Positions 8,708 to 17,724 of a stretch of DNA of 45,325 bases are shown here, piece by piece (positions within the stretch are counted from its first letter, which is position 1; the number at the start of each line of letters is the position of its first letter). The translations under genes and the position numbers were made by a program. This stretch comes from Candidatus Aminicenantota bacterium (GTDB taxonomy: Bacteria > Acidobacteriota > Aminicenantia > UBA2199), in the NCBI GenBank assembly GCA_026393835.1, contig JAPKZK010000072.1, positions 1 to 45,325 of the forward strand, written 5' to 3'. The notes under the pieces are model-generated. The model saw only the letters and a list, made by a program, of their open reading frames with translations, did no database searches and had not been told where the DNA came from.

Positions 8708-8736
8708 ATAGTACAACTTTTTTCCATAATTTTCAA
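8708..8736 (-). promoter_or_regulatory. promoter of hicBA
   Basis: On the minus strand: TTGAAA (8736-8731), 17-bp spacer, TACTAT (8713-8708). The hicB ATG is at 8688. Confidence 0.7.
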
Positions 8737-8929
8737 TACGATAAAGTTTTTTTCAACAACCGCCGCTATCCCGGAGGGGATTAAATTGGTTTAGTTTTCG
8801 TATATCTAATTGTATCCTAATTTTTCCGGTGGTACTAGTTTTCTCAGTCGCCCCGGTCCGGCCCGGTTTGAAAATTGCATTACTATTAGCGGGAACTTTT
8901 TCGGCGAGCCTTCATTTTGATTATTAATC

Positions 8930-11900
8930 TTATGCCCTTTTTCCCCCTTTACCCACTTCCTCTAAATAGTTGTCCTCCTTTTGTAAATACTCGTGGTAAA
9001 AATACGTCAACATCTCGAAGATCACATGAAGACGAAATTCTTCCGATATTTCTTCTAATAATTTTTTCAAATTTTCCTTATCATCCGTGGTTGGATTTTG
9101 TTTTTTAGACGCTTTTTTTAATTCTTCATAAATGTTCCGTTCTTGCTTATCCTCCCGCCTATAGCGAACATCGTTAGGGTCATTATTATTACTGGGGATA
9201 AACAATCTCTTTAATTGAAAGTGCAGGGCTTCTTCTATTTGATAAAAACCAATCCTGGTCTGACGTTCCCTGCAATAAAAGGCTCTCCGGTTGATATTAC
9301 CTTCTTTAACATATTTTATACGTTCATCTTCATTAAAAGCGTCAAAGAATTTTTTATAGATAAAGGCATTTTGATCCCTAAGAAATTTTTGTATTTCTTC
9401 TTTCCCGTTATTCTTTCCAATTTCTTTTTTCCTCGCTTCAACTTCTCTTTTTGTATGTTCGTATTCGTGCCTATTAGCCAAAATCCGTTCAAAAATAGAA
9501 TAGGATTCCCGGTCAAATTCGTGATATTTTTTGATTTTTACCTCCCGGTTGGCGATAGGCATCCCGGCTTTATCGCTCAATCGCTGCTGGTAATAATTGG
9601 GGGCATTGATGGATTCGATGAAGTTGCCCCCGATTTCAGGGGAAAGCGCATTGTCCAGCATGGCTAACGACCAATAGGTGAAACAGGCAACACTTCGATA
9701 GTACTTATGCTCTTCTTTCTCATCAACTTTAATCGCTGCCAGGGGTAAGGGCAGCAAATGGTATTTGGCGGGTGACAGGCAATTCTTCTTGCATTTATCT
9801 TTATTAAGGTGGGTACGATTTACACAATTCGTTAAATCCGGTTCGCTGCAGAGGTTGCACCGGTCTTTTTGGGGCTGGGTGACCCGGCTGTACCAGTTTC
9901 TAGACAGCAGCGCCCGGTGCCGGAATTCACCTTCGGCGGGATTTTTAACTCCCCCCCGGTGAACCAGTCCCAACATTAATTTAATGGTTTCGTTGAAGGG
10001 ATCATCATTAAGTTTTAGAGCTGATTTATTTTCATCCGTGAAATCATGTTTTTTCATCTCTATAAGTTCAGTGAGTTTTTCATCAAGCCATTTTTTGAAT
10101 TTCTCAATTTTGATGGCCCTCATCCTTAATCCATAGATTTCAAATCTTTTCTTAAAGTCCTCTTTCAATTTTTCGTCCGGGTTATCTTTTCCAAATAGTG
10201 CTGAAATAATCGATTCATCTGGAACTGTGTTGTCTTTCTTAATTTTTTTGTAATGGACTAAAAAGTCCATAAGGATAGATTCTCGTATCTTTATTTTGTT
10301 TCTCAAAAAGTCTTTTTCATACTCTTTATACGATAGGCTGCTCCCGCTGTCGATTTTATAAAGATCGCCGCCATTACTCCACAGCAGTTCCATAAAGAAA
10401 GCCACAAATTCGGAGACGTTATCCAACGGGGGGAATGCGAAGGGAAGGATTCCATCCAGTTCTCGTACCCCCTTATCCCTCTTGCATTCAATTTCTTCCA
10501 ACTGCATTAGTAAATGCTCCCACGTATAATCTTCTTTACCTAGCCATTCCCAATCGTCCGTTACTTCCGTATTTTGATTTTTAAAAAATTTTGATTTGAT
10601 TTCCTTATAGAATTCTAATTTCGGACTTTCTTCCAAATCGAAGTTTTTCGAATCGTATAATTCTTTAAACACCATAACGCCGTAATCCCGGTAACAGGGA
10701 ATGGCATCGATACGATCTATAAATTGTTCTTCCTCAACTTCCCGGGCAATTGAGTTATTTTGTTTAATCCTTTTCCTGGGAAGGGGGTATAAGTTTCTCA
10801 GATGGTAATCCTGTTCAATATTTTTCAACAATTCGCCCTTGACATATTTTCCCAGGGGGGCCAGCCGCTTATTATCCCTGAACGCATATACCACATAATC
10901 CTCGATACTTAACACGCGGGTATTGGCATGACCGGCGCTGAACTGGCCCTTAAACGACCAGAATTCCGTATATATATGGGGCTTTTTTACCAGGGCAAAA
11001 GTGGCTACTTTTCCAGGATAGCGAATCTCGTAGAAATCTTTAATGATCTTTTGATTAATGGTTTTTTCCGCGGGGTTCTCATAAAAAAGTTTGAAAAATA
11101 CCCGGGGGGCCTGGATGTTACCGGTATCGCCGGCCAGGAGATTTTCGATGTCCCAACCTTGGTCTTTGATTTCTATCCCCTCCAGGGAATCGATGTTCAT
11201 ATGACTGATTTTCGAATCGTGCTTCCGCCCCCTGGCTTTTTGTATGTAGATTCCCTTTTGAATCTGGTTGTGCACATCGAAATTCCGGATGCAGATAATC
11301 AAATCCACCAGAGAAGAAATTTGTTCAGTGATTTTGTCGATGGATTTAAAAAAGGCATCGGAACGGCAAACAAAAATCGTGGTAATGCCGCGGTCTCTTA
11401 AAAATTGGATCAGTCCTGATAAAAACACCTTTAATGCCTGTTGGCCATCGCCTTTAGCCTTTTCCAGTTCGGTGACGGAATCAATCACCAGCCGCTTTAT
11501 GTTCTTCCGGGAATGAAGGGCTTCCAATGCAAAAACGATCTTATTCAAGTCCAGGTGAATGGGGGAGAAATCGACAAATTGAAACCGCGAATCCGGATCG
11601 GTATCTTTTGCTGATTTTAGCATCTTATCAAAGTCCTCTTTAATATTTCCCTCGAAGCCCCGGGTGGCAAATTCCAACGTTCCCAGGTCGCCTTCAAAGT
11701 TAATCCAGACGGCATTTTCTTGCTTCTTGAACCCTTCCCGCATAAAATTCAGGGACAGGATCGTTTTTCCTGTACCGGCGCTTCCCACCAATAAAAGAGT
11801 TTCGCCTTGTTTTAAGCCTTTTTTTTCGCCGGGTAATGGAAGTAATTGATCCAGCCCCGCGGTTCCTGTGCCAATGGTTTCATTTGAAGAAAAAGAAGAC

Positions 11901-13009
11901 GATGAGGATAGCGGTTTTTTATAAACGGAAATATCCGGGAAAACATTCAAGCCTGGAATTAAGTAAGGGATTCTAACGCCTTTTTGGCGTATTACTGCCT
12001 GGGAGATTAAGCGGTTTTCCGGTTCGTCCAGGTCTTGGACCGCCAGCATAGCCGCCGAATGGATTCCTTTATGGGCTTTCATTCCCCGCAGTTTTTTAAC
12101 CGTTAATGTCAACAGTCCGCCTTCCCATTTGAGACTGATAATCCCATCTGCTTCGTAATCTTCAAAGGCATTTTCATCGCCGCGGTCTTCTCCGGTAAAA
12201 ATGGAGGTGATTTGCCTGCATTTGAGATTGCGGATGAATTTGCGCAGGATATGGCGGCCGCCGGCTTCTCCGCCCAGGTCCCGGAAACGGCTGATGGAAT
12301 CCACCACCACCAGGCGCGGCAATTCCCGGTCCAGCAGGGCAATCAGCTCGTTCGACACCACATCCGGGTTTTTCCAGGCCGAAGGGGTGCGGATTTTGAT
12401 CAATGGACGGGTAATGGCCTTGATGTCGTCTTTAGACCAGCCCATTGCTTTTTCGTCATTGTTGTCATTACGGGTATAACCGTTAAAATCGTTTAAAAGT
12501 TGGTGGATGTCTTCTTCAAAGGTTAAGAACAAGGAACGGTATGGTTTCAGGCAAAGTGCGATTTGCATTGCCAGGGTGGTTTTCCCTGTGCCGGGCTCAC
12601 CTTTAATCAACAAACAGTGCCCCACCGGCAGACCGGGAACTTTCCGGATGGCCGTGCTTTTATCAGTTAAACCGGGATCGATCCCTGGCCGACCGAATAT
12701 GATATTCAACCCCGGGATACCGACATCTTCCACCGTTATCCCGGGATCATCCTCGGGCAACGCCAGGGGTTTGCCGAATTTAATTATGTCTTCGATTTTG
12801 CCGCACATTTGCGCAAAGGAATGCTCATCTTTACATTGTTCCCAGATATCTTTGATTTTTTTTAAACAGTCTCGGTCATCAGTCAGGCGGTATTGGCCGG
12901 ATTCGCGGTCGAAAAGGAGATAGCCGTCGCGGCACAACAGGCTGCACAGTTCCGCTGCTTTATTTTCGCCGATCCCGGTATGGTGAACGATATCTTCTAT
13001 GGTATACAT
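8930..13009 (-). CDS. giant tandem KaiC-like ATPase fused to a family-1 solute-binding-protein-like domain
   Basis: 1359 aa. Residues 1-60 look like a small winged-helix (IEDIVHHTGIGENKAAELCS). Two RecA/KaiC ATPase domains follow: Walker A GEPGTGKT at 137-144 with the KaiC-type FEEDIHQL glutamates at 165-166 and Walker B LVVVDS; Walker A GSAGTGKT at 409-416 with FEGDLGTL, where the second glutamate is Gly, and Walker B LVIDS. From ~635 on the sequence reads like an ABC sugar-binding protein (SBP_bac_1): SIEDYVVYAFRDNKRLAPL (701-719), AIPCYRDYGVMVFKELY (769-785), YTWEHLLMQLEEI (828-840), FFMELLWSNGGDL (871-883), SRNWYSRV and GMPIANREV (1149-1157). A Cys cluster (CNLC at 1051-1054, then C1062, C1073, C1077) may bind a metal. 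No signal peptide or membrane segment, so the binding fold would be cytosolic. It starts 4 nt after the HD gene. Confidence 0.75.
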   Translation of the reverse strand: MYTIEDIVHHTGIGENKAAELCSLLCRDGYLLFDRESGQYRLTDDRDCLKKIKDIWEQCKDEHSFAQMCGKIEDIIKFGKPLALPEDDPGITVEDVGIPGLNIIFGRPGIDPGLTDKSTAIRKVPGLPVGHCLLIKGEPGTGKTTLAMQIALCLKPYRSLFLTFEEDIHQLLNDFNGYTRNDNNDEKAMGWSKDDIKAITRPLIKIRTPSAWKNPDVVSNELIALLDRELPRLVVVDSISRFRDLGGEAGGRHILRKFIRNLKCRQITSIFTGEDRGDENAFEDYEADGIISLKWEGGLLTLTVKKLRGMKAHKGIHSAAMLAVQDLDEPENRLISQAVIRQKGVRIPYLIPGLNVFPDISVYKKPLSSSSSFSSNETIGTGTAGLDQLLPLPGEKKGLKQGETLLLVGSAGTGKTILSLNFMREGFKKQENAVWINFEGDLGTLEFATRGFEGNIKEDFDKMLKSAKDTDPDSRFQFVDFSPIHLDLNKIVFALEALHSRKNIKRLVIDSVTELEKAKGDGQQALKVFLSGLIQFLRDRGITTIFVCRSDAFFKSIDKITEQISSLVDLIICIRNFDVHNQIQKGIYIQKARGRKHDSKISHMNIDSLEGIEIKDQGWDIENLLAGDTGNIQAPRVFFKLFYENPAEKTINQKIIKDFYEIRYPGKVATFALVKKPHIYTEFWSFKGQFSAGHANTRVLSIEDYVVYAFRDNKRLAPLGKYVKGELLKNIEQDYHLRNLYPLPRKRIKQNNSIAREVEEEQFIDRIDAIPCYRDYGVMVFKELYDSKNFDLEESPKLEFYKEIKSKFFKNQNTEVTDDWEWLGKEDYTWEHLLMQLEEIECKRDKGVRELDGILPFAFPPLDNVSEFVAFFMELLWSNGGDLYKIDSGSSLSYKEYEKDFLRNKIKIRESILMDFLVHYKKIKKDNTVPDESIISALFGKDNPDEKLKEDFKKRFEIYGLRMRAIKIEKFKKWLDEKLTELIEMKKHDFTDENKSALKLNDDPFNETIKLMLGLVHRGGVKNPAEGEFRHRALLSRNWYSRVTQPQKDRCNLCSEPDLTNCVNRTHLNKDKCKKNCLSPAKYHLLPLPLAAIKVDEKEEHKYYRSVACFTYWSLAMLDNALSPEIGGNFIESINAPNYYQQRLSDKAGMPIANREVKIKKYHEFDRESYSIFERILANRHEYEHTKREVEARKKEIGKNNGKEEIQKFLRDQNAFIYKKFFDAFNEDERIKYVKEGNINRRAFYCRERQTRIGFYQIEEALHFQLKRLFIPSNNNDPNDVRYRREDKQERNIYEELKKASKKQNPTTDDKENLKKLLEEISEEFRLHVIFEMLTYFYHEYLQKEDNYLEEVGKGGKRA

Positions 13010-13013
13010 TGGT

Positions 13014-14735
13014 TTACTCCTCTTGTTGAAAAAGATTCAAAATCGCCATTAATTCAAAACTTGATGGAATGGTCAAGCTGCTGCTTTTAAAAAATAATTC
13101 TTTGTTTTTGATTCCCGGCTTCAGGATGGACTGTGAGAATTCATAAATAGCTTTTCGATTTTGCGGGGTATAAGGGAAACGATCTTCCAACTGTTTATTC
13201 CCAAAGCTGTCGAGTTTTTCCTTGAGAAATGTGATCCCTTTCTGTATATTTTTCATCATGTCTTCAGTAAGTTCATTATCGATGGGGGGAAAGGGGTACT
13301 CTTTTCTTTTCAGATTGATTTCCAGTCTCGGATTTTTTTTAATCCTTTTATTTTCAAAATTAAAAAAAGATAGAAGGACCGGCAGGTGAAATTTGACTAC
13401 ATCGAGAAACTTCAAGTCCTGGAAGTCTTTCTCGTTATGGTAACGAATAAGCGGGAAGACATCTTTATCTTTGGGAAAACGAAAGTAATGCATCATCACA
13501 TCCAATGCCGCCGGTTCGGCCCGGTCATTCTGCTTGACAGTGAACAGGAAAAGGGGGATGAACCGGCACGCCCGGAACCGCACATAACTGGAAATCACTT
13601 GTTGGGCCATGTCGATACAAATATATCCCTTTTCATTGTCCCATTGGGTATCTTTCCAGAATTTTTCCAGGCCGGTCAATTTTTTATCATTCTCGTTAGT
13701 CTTCATTAACCTGGCAATGGTAATTTCGGTTTTGTCCCCATATTGCAGCAAGGCTGACGCCAGGAGTAGGTCGAGCTTTCTTTCCGAATTTTCGTTTTCT
13801 TTAGAAGGAATTAATTCAGGGCCTATGTATTTCTTTTCAGGGGGTTCTTTTTTATCGCTTACTACCGCACCGGGTTTCATTTCTTCGGGGAACCAACCGG
13901 GCGCAAGATCTGTCCACTCGCGAGCCCTGGTGAAAAAAGCATACCATTTATTGAAACCATCGACGGTTTCCTTTCGGTCCGGCGTAAATTTACGAAGAAT
14001 ACTCTGGACATAATGCGGTTTTACTTCCTGGTGAAGCAGGCAGATAATGCCCAGGATAATGGAAAAATCTTCTTCTTTAATAGATATTCCCCCATTAGAG
14101 CCGTTATTGTATTTTGAGAAGTAATTTTCATAAATATCGGCCAGGTATTGCTTCAAGGCCACTAATTTATTTATATCTTTTTCTTTAAAATTTTCAGGGA
14201 TGATATCCAGGTAGGGGGATTTCCCGTTTAATGTATCTAAAGAATTCATTTCCAAAAGTACGATGAAAGTCGCGTAGTTGTGATAATCATGGATGATCTT
14301 GTTGATATGCGCGGCGCTGTCCCCGCTGCCCTTGAGCACCTCATTTAATGCCTGGAAAATTCCGGGAAAACACATGCCGATATCGTGAAGAAAGGCCGCT
14401 GTGATGAATAGAACCAGGTTGGGTTCAAGGTGATCTATAAATTGTTTCTTAAAATCCTTCTCATTCCAATCAGGATTATTCGTAGATGAGCCATTATTTA
14501 ATCGGTACAATATCTCGCAATAATTTTCCAGAAGTTCACCCACATTGTCGATAATTCGTTCGGAATGGCCATGGCCCTTATCTTCATATCCCTGCTGGGC
14601 AAAATTTTCTTCTCTCTTCTTTGAATAATATTTCCAAAACCTCTCCATCCCTTCAGCCAATTTGCATAGGGGGTTTTCATCCTGGGATTTTTCATCTGGG
14701 GACTTATCATAAAGCCCTTTCAAAAACGAGTTCAT
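13014..14735 (-). CDS. HD-domain protein, operon partner of the KaiC-like fusion
   Basis: 573 aa. The N-terminal ~240 residues contain an HD-type metal phosphohydrolase pattern: GHGHSERIIDN (His57), ITAAFLHDIGM (His117-Asp118), IIHDYHNYATF (about 148-158) and LLHQEVKPHY. A later LLASALLQYGDKTEI resembles the Asp-containing helix that follows in many HD proteins. The C-terminal ~250 residues are of unknown family. The ligand set looks plausible for a nucleotide or cyclic-nucleotide phosphohydrolase; the substrate is unknown. It is the first gene of a two-gene operon with a consensus promoter and AAGGAGG SD (14746-14740), and ends 4 nt before the giant ATPase, strongly suggesting a joint function. 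Confidence 0.72.
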   Translation of the reverse strand: MNSFLKGLYDKSPDEKSQDENPLCKLAEGMERFWKYYSKKREENFAQQGYEDKGHGHSERIIDNVGELLENYCEILYRLNNGSSTNNPDWNEKDFKKQFIDHLEPNLVLFITAAFLHDIGMCFPGIFQALNEVLKGSGDSAAHINKIIHDYHNYATFIVLLEMNSLDTLNGKSPYLDIIPENFKEKDINKLVALKQYLADIYENYFSKYNNGSNGGISIKEEDFSIILGIICLLHQEVKPHYVQSILRKFTPDRKETVDGFNKWYAFFTRAREWTDLAPGWFPEEMKPGAVVSDKKEPPEKKYIGPELIPSKENENSERKLDLLLASALLQYGDKTEITIARLMKTNENDKKLTGLEKFWKDTQWDNEKGYICIDMAQQVISSYVRFRACRFIPLFLFTVKQNDRAEPAALDVMMHYFRFPKDKDVFPLIRYHNEKDFQDLKFLDVVKFHLPVLLSFFNFENKRIKKNPRLEINLKRKEYPFPPIDNELTEDMMKNIQKGITFLKEKLDSFGNKQLEDRFPYTPQNRKAIYEFSQSILKPGIKNKELFFKSSSLTIPSSFELMAILNLFQQEE

Positions 14736-14767
14736 ACAGCCTCCTTTTCCATTTTGGTGTAATGTCC

Positions 14768-14796
14768 ATTATATCTTAATATGCAGACCGGGTCAA
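14768..14796 (-). promoter_or_regulatory. consensus promoter of the HD/KaiC-like operon
   Basis: On the minus strand: TTGACC (14796-14791), 17-bp spacer, TATAAT (14773-14768). The start codon is at 14735. Confidence 0.78.
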
Positions 14797-14858
14797 CCGT
14801 GCGGTTTGAAATTATTTTGCCTATCGCTAACGATTCCCCTGGGAAAAGGGTTTAATAT

Positions 14859-15317
14859 TTATAATATATTGAATCGCTCGACCGCGGCGGCAAATTTTTT
14901 ATCCCTGGCCGCATACTCTTTAATAACTTCGATAAGAGTGCCGTATTTTTCTTCAGTCTTACTAATTCTTACATCCAACCCGATCACCTTTGTTTCAAAA
15001 GGCCTTATCATGGTTCGCCTATCCCACAGAGCAAAACTGATGGTAACCGAAAGCATTCCCCCGAAAAGCGCGGCCAGTATCCACACGAAATTCATCATCT
15101 GCTCAAACCGCTTGTCCACCTGCTCGAACCGTTTATTCATATCTTTACGTAGGTCCGACATTCGTTTGTCCATTTCCCTGACGGTGGTTTTCAATTCGAT
15201 TAAAGTATCCCGGTCTTGCTGGGTAAATCCTGTTTCTCCGCGTAAAACGGGGGTAAGAATAAAAAAGCATAATAGCATCGCCGCCATGGATATCCTGATC
15301 TGTATTTTTTTTCTCAA
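14859..15317 (-). CDS. small membrane protein with coiled coil, unknown function
   Basis: 152 aa if the TTG at 15317 is the start. This start gives a basic n-region (MRKKIQIR) before a hydrophobic stretch (MAAMLLCFFILTPVL), a good signal peptide or anchor. A coiled coil follows (about residues 35-75, LKTTVREMDKRMSDLRKDM and KRFEQVDKRFEQM), then one transmembrane helix (FVWILAALFGGMLSVTISFAL) and a second charged helix. An alternative ATG at 15287 has AGGA 5 nt upstream but loses the basic n-region. With the promoter at 15324-15352 the TTG would sit on the transcript start, making the mRNA leaderless. I do not recognise a named family. Confidence 0.6.
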   Translation of the reverse strand: MRKKIQIRISMAAMLLCFFILTPVLRGETGFTQQDRDTLIELKTTVREMDKRMSDLRKDMNKRFEQVDKRFEQMMNFVWILAALFGGMLSVTISFALWDRRTMIRPFETKVIGLDVRISKTEEKYGTLIEVIKEYAARDKKFAAAVERFNIL

Positions 15318-15323
15318 GAAATA

Positions 15324-15352
15324 ATAATAGCCAAAATCCCCCCATTTGTCAA
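15324..15352 (-). promoter_or_regulatory. consensus promoter of the small membrane protein gene
   Basis: On the minus strand: TTGACA (15352-15347), 17-bp spacer, TATTAT (15329-15324). The predicted start of transcription coincides with the TTG at 15317. Confidence 0.7.
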
Positions 15353-15510
15353 CACAATCGGATTTTTCTCAGCAATTCTCATTTTGAATAATTTTAGGGC
15401 GACCTTTTTTCAAACCGGTAAGGACCGGGGCGACTGGGAAAAGTAGGCATGGCCAAAGAATATCGATAAAACAAAGTATCTTGAAACTAAACCAAATCGG
15501 TGGCGACGCC

Positions 15511-15573
15511 GAGGAAACTTTATTGAGTGGTGAGGAAACTTTATTGAGGCATGAGGACACTCTCTGAAGGGAA
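15511..15573 (+). repeat. short 21-bp tandem repeat, two close units and one degenerate
   Basis: GAGGAAACTTTATTGAG starts at 15511 and again at 15532, with a degenerate copy at 15553: exact 21-bp spacing, the same period as the array at 7.8 kb. It lies in the 15318-15639 intergenic stretch, which otherwise holds only the two divergent promoters. A minus-strand ORF over it (15369-15596) encodes LNKVSSP-type repeats and has no SD, so I do not call it. Confidence 0.75.
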
Positions 15574-15604
15574 TTTTCCTGCCTGCCCCTTTCCACATCA
15601 TTTA

Positions 15605-15633
15605 TTGACTTTCATCATTATTCGGTTTAATAT
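15605..15633 (+). promoter_or_regulatory. promoter of the molybdopterin oxidoreductase operon
   Basis: TTGACT (15605-15610), 17-bp spacer, TAATAT (15628-15633). The ATG at 15640 is only 7 nt beyond the -10 element, so the mRNA would be leaderless. Confidence 0.6.
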
Positions 15634-15639
15634 TGGGGA

Positions 15640-17724
15640 ATGACTTTAAATCGAAAAACTGCTTTCACTACCTGCCCATACAACTGCTGGCCCATTAACT
15701 GCGGCCTCTCTATTACTACGGAAAATGAGAGAATCATCGAAATTTCCGGGAATAAATTCCATGACTTCAGCCGCGGTATGCTGTGCGTCAAAGGCCAAAG
15801 CTGCGGAGAAATCCAGCTTAATAAACACCGCCTCCTTTATCCCCTGCGACGCGCCGGGGCAAGGGGTGCGAACCAATGGCAACGAATAACCTGGCCGGAA
15901 GCCCTGGACGAAATTGCCGACAAATTGAAAAAAAACACGGCCGCCCTGCACCCTGAAGCCAATGCCCTGTACCACAGCCACGGCAATATTGTTCAACGCG
16001 TCAATTGGAAAATCCTGACCCCCCGCTTTGCCAATATGTCCGGCATGACCCTTTGGGACGGCAACTTCCCCTGCTGGTACGACGTGGGCGCGGCGCAGGA
16101 ATTAACGGGCTACTGGGGCCTGCATGACCCTGTGGAAATGGGTCTCCACGCCAACGGTCTCATCAACTGGGCCCAGGACCCCTGCGCTTCCATGGCCAAT
16201 ATGGTCCCTTACATCCTCCAGGTTAAAGAACGCGGGGGAATAGTGGTTACCATCGATCCACGGGTCACACAAACGGCCGCCATCAGCGATTTCCATCTCC
16301 GGCCCCGCCTGGGCAGCGACGTTTTCCTGGCCAATGCCGTCGCCCATATCCTGGTTAAAGAAAATATGTTCGCGAATGAATTTGTCCATGACCACGGCTA
16401 TGGCTTCGAACTGTATAAAAAACATATCGAAACATTTACGCCGTTAAAAGCGGCCGAGGTATGCGAAGTGCCGTTAAAACAAATCGAACGGCTGGCGGAA
16501 ATTTATGCGCAAGTAAAACCGCTGTGTACGAATTTAACCAGGGGCGCCCTGGGGAAACACTGGAACGGTATTCAAATGGTGCGGGCGATTCTCTGCCTGG
16601 TTCCCTTATCGGGGAATGTGGGCGTCAAAGGCGGCGGCGTTATCTGGGGCGAAGCGGTGGACTGGAACCTAAATCTATGCGCCAATGAACGCCGGCCTGA
16701 ACACATTCATTTCCCTGAAAATAATTTTAATGCCATCGATCAGGCCCTTAAAGATGGAACCGTCAATACGCTGCTGGTTATCGGGGGAAACCCGTTGAGC
16801 CAGTGGCCTGATTTGAACCGCCTGCGCCGACAACTTAAGAAACTGGACCTGGTGGTGGTATATGATTTATTTTTAAATCACACGGCGCGGGAAGTGGGGG
16901 ATATTATTCTCCCCGCCGCTTCCTGGCTGGAAGAACTGGGCCTGCGAACTTCCAATACGCACATTTACTTGATGGATAAAGTGGTGGAACCGCCTGGAGA
17001 ATGCCGGGAAGCGCCGGATTGGATGAAGGAATTGGCCGGGAAACTGGGAATCGTTGATTATTTCCCCTGGCATAGTAAAGAGGAATGCCTGGATGATTGT
17101 CTGGATTCCCAGGCTTGCCGTGGGGCCACCGTGGAAAAACTTCGCAGTCTGCCTGGAGGTATTGCCGCTAATATCCCTGAAATTCCTTACTCTGGTTTTG
17201 TTTTCGATTCGCCGTCGGGGAAATTTGAGTTTTACAGCCGAAGGGCGGAGGAGTTGGGGATACCGCCGCTGCCGGTTCATGAAGAGCCGATGGAGGGTAT
17301 TCGCTCGACGCCGGATTTAGCGGAAAAGTACCCGCTTTCGTTGATTTCGGCGCGACGTAATACGCATTTTCATTCGTTTCATAACAGTCACCGGGTGAAC
17401 CCCACATTGAGGGCGGTGGAACCGGAGCCGTTGTTATGGGTGCATCCCCGGGATGCGGCGGCCCGCGGGATAGCGGATGGCGATTACGTGGAAATGTTTA
17501 ATCTCCGTGGGAAAGCGCGAGTTAGAGTGGAGTTGACCACGGAGGTAATGGCGGGTTATGTGAGTCTTAATGATTGTTGGCCGGAGTTGAACGAGGTAAC
17601 GCCGGCTATTTCGGCGGTGGCGCCGCGGGTGACGGCGGCGCTGGGTTCCGGCGGTCAACCGTGTTATCAAAACACGCTGGTAAACTTGCGTAAAATGACT
17701 TCGTCGACAAGGGGGCTTTTTTGA
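15640..17724 (+). CDS. molybdopterin oxidoreductase catalytic subunit (DMSO reductase family)
   Basis: 694 aa. Cys12, Cys16, Cys21 and Cys49 (TTCPYNCWPINCG, GMLCVKG) supply the N-terminal [4Fe-4S] cluster. Cys145 in GNFPCWYDVG sits where DMSO-reductase-family enzymes place the Mo/W ligand. LLVIGGNPLSQWPD and IILPAASWLEELG are pterin-domain blocks. The C-terminal dinucleotide-binding domain contains NTHFHSFHN and HPRDAAARGIADGDYVEMFN. Together with the ferredoxin-like and membrane subunits downstream it forms a respiratory three-subunit complex (polysulfide/thiosulfate/DMSO-reductase-like). No twin-arginine signal precedes Cys12, unlike PsrA, PhsA or DmsA, so the catalytic side may face the cytoplasm. 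The substrate is unknown. The last codons run into a palindromic repeat. Confidence 0.88.
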   Translation: MTLNRKTAFTTCPYNCWPINCGLSITTENERIIEISGNKFHDFSRGMLCVKGQSCGEIQLNKHRLLYPLRRAGARGANQWQRITWPEALDEIADKLKKNTAALHPEANALYHSHGNIVQRVNWKILTPRFANMSGMTLWDGNFPCWYDVGAAQELTGYWGLHDPVEMGLHANGLINWAQDPCASMANMVPYILQVKERGGIVVTIDPRVTQTAAISDFHLRPRLGSDVFLANAVAHILVKENMFANEFVHDHGYGFELYKKHIETFTPLKAAEVCEVPLKQIERLAEIYAQVKPLCTNLTRGALGKHWNGIQMVRAILCLVPLSGNVGVKGGGVIWGEAVDWNLNLCANERRPEHIHFPENNFNAIDQALKDGTVNTLLVIGGNPLSQWPDLNRLRRQLKKLDLVVVYDLFLNHTAREVGDIILPAASWLEELGLRTSNTHIYLMDKVVEPPGECREAPDWMKELAGKLGIVDYFPWHSKEECLDDCLDSQACRGATVEKLRSLPGGIAANIPEIPYSGFVFDSPSGKFEFYSRRAEELGIPPLPVHEEPMEGIRSTPDLAEKYPLSLISARRNTHFHSFHNSHRVNPTLRAVEPEPLLWVHPRDAAARGIADGDYVEMFNLRGKARVRVELTTEVMAGYVSLNDCWPELNEVTPAISAVAPRVTAALGSGGQPCYQNTLVNLRKMTSSTRGLF

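Noticed and set aside
15369..15596. Minus-strand ORF of 75 codons between the two promoters.
   Set aside because: No SD, overlaps a short tandem repeat, composition unlike the neighbouring genes.
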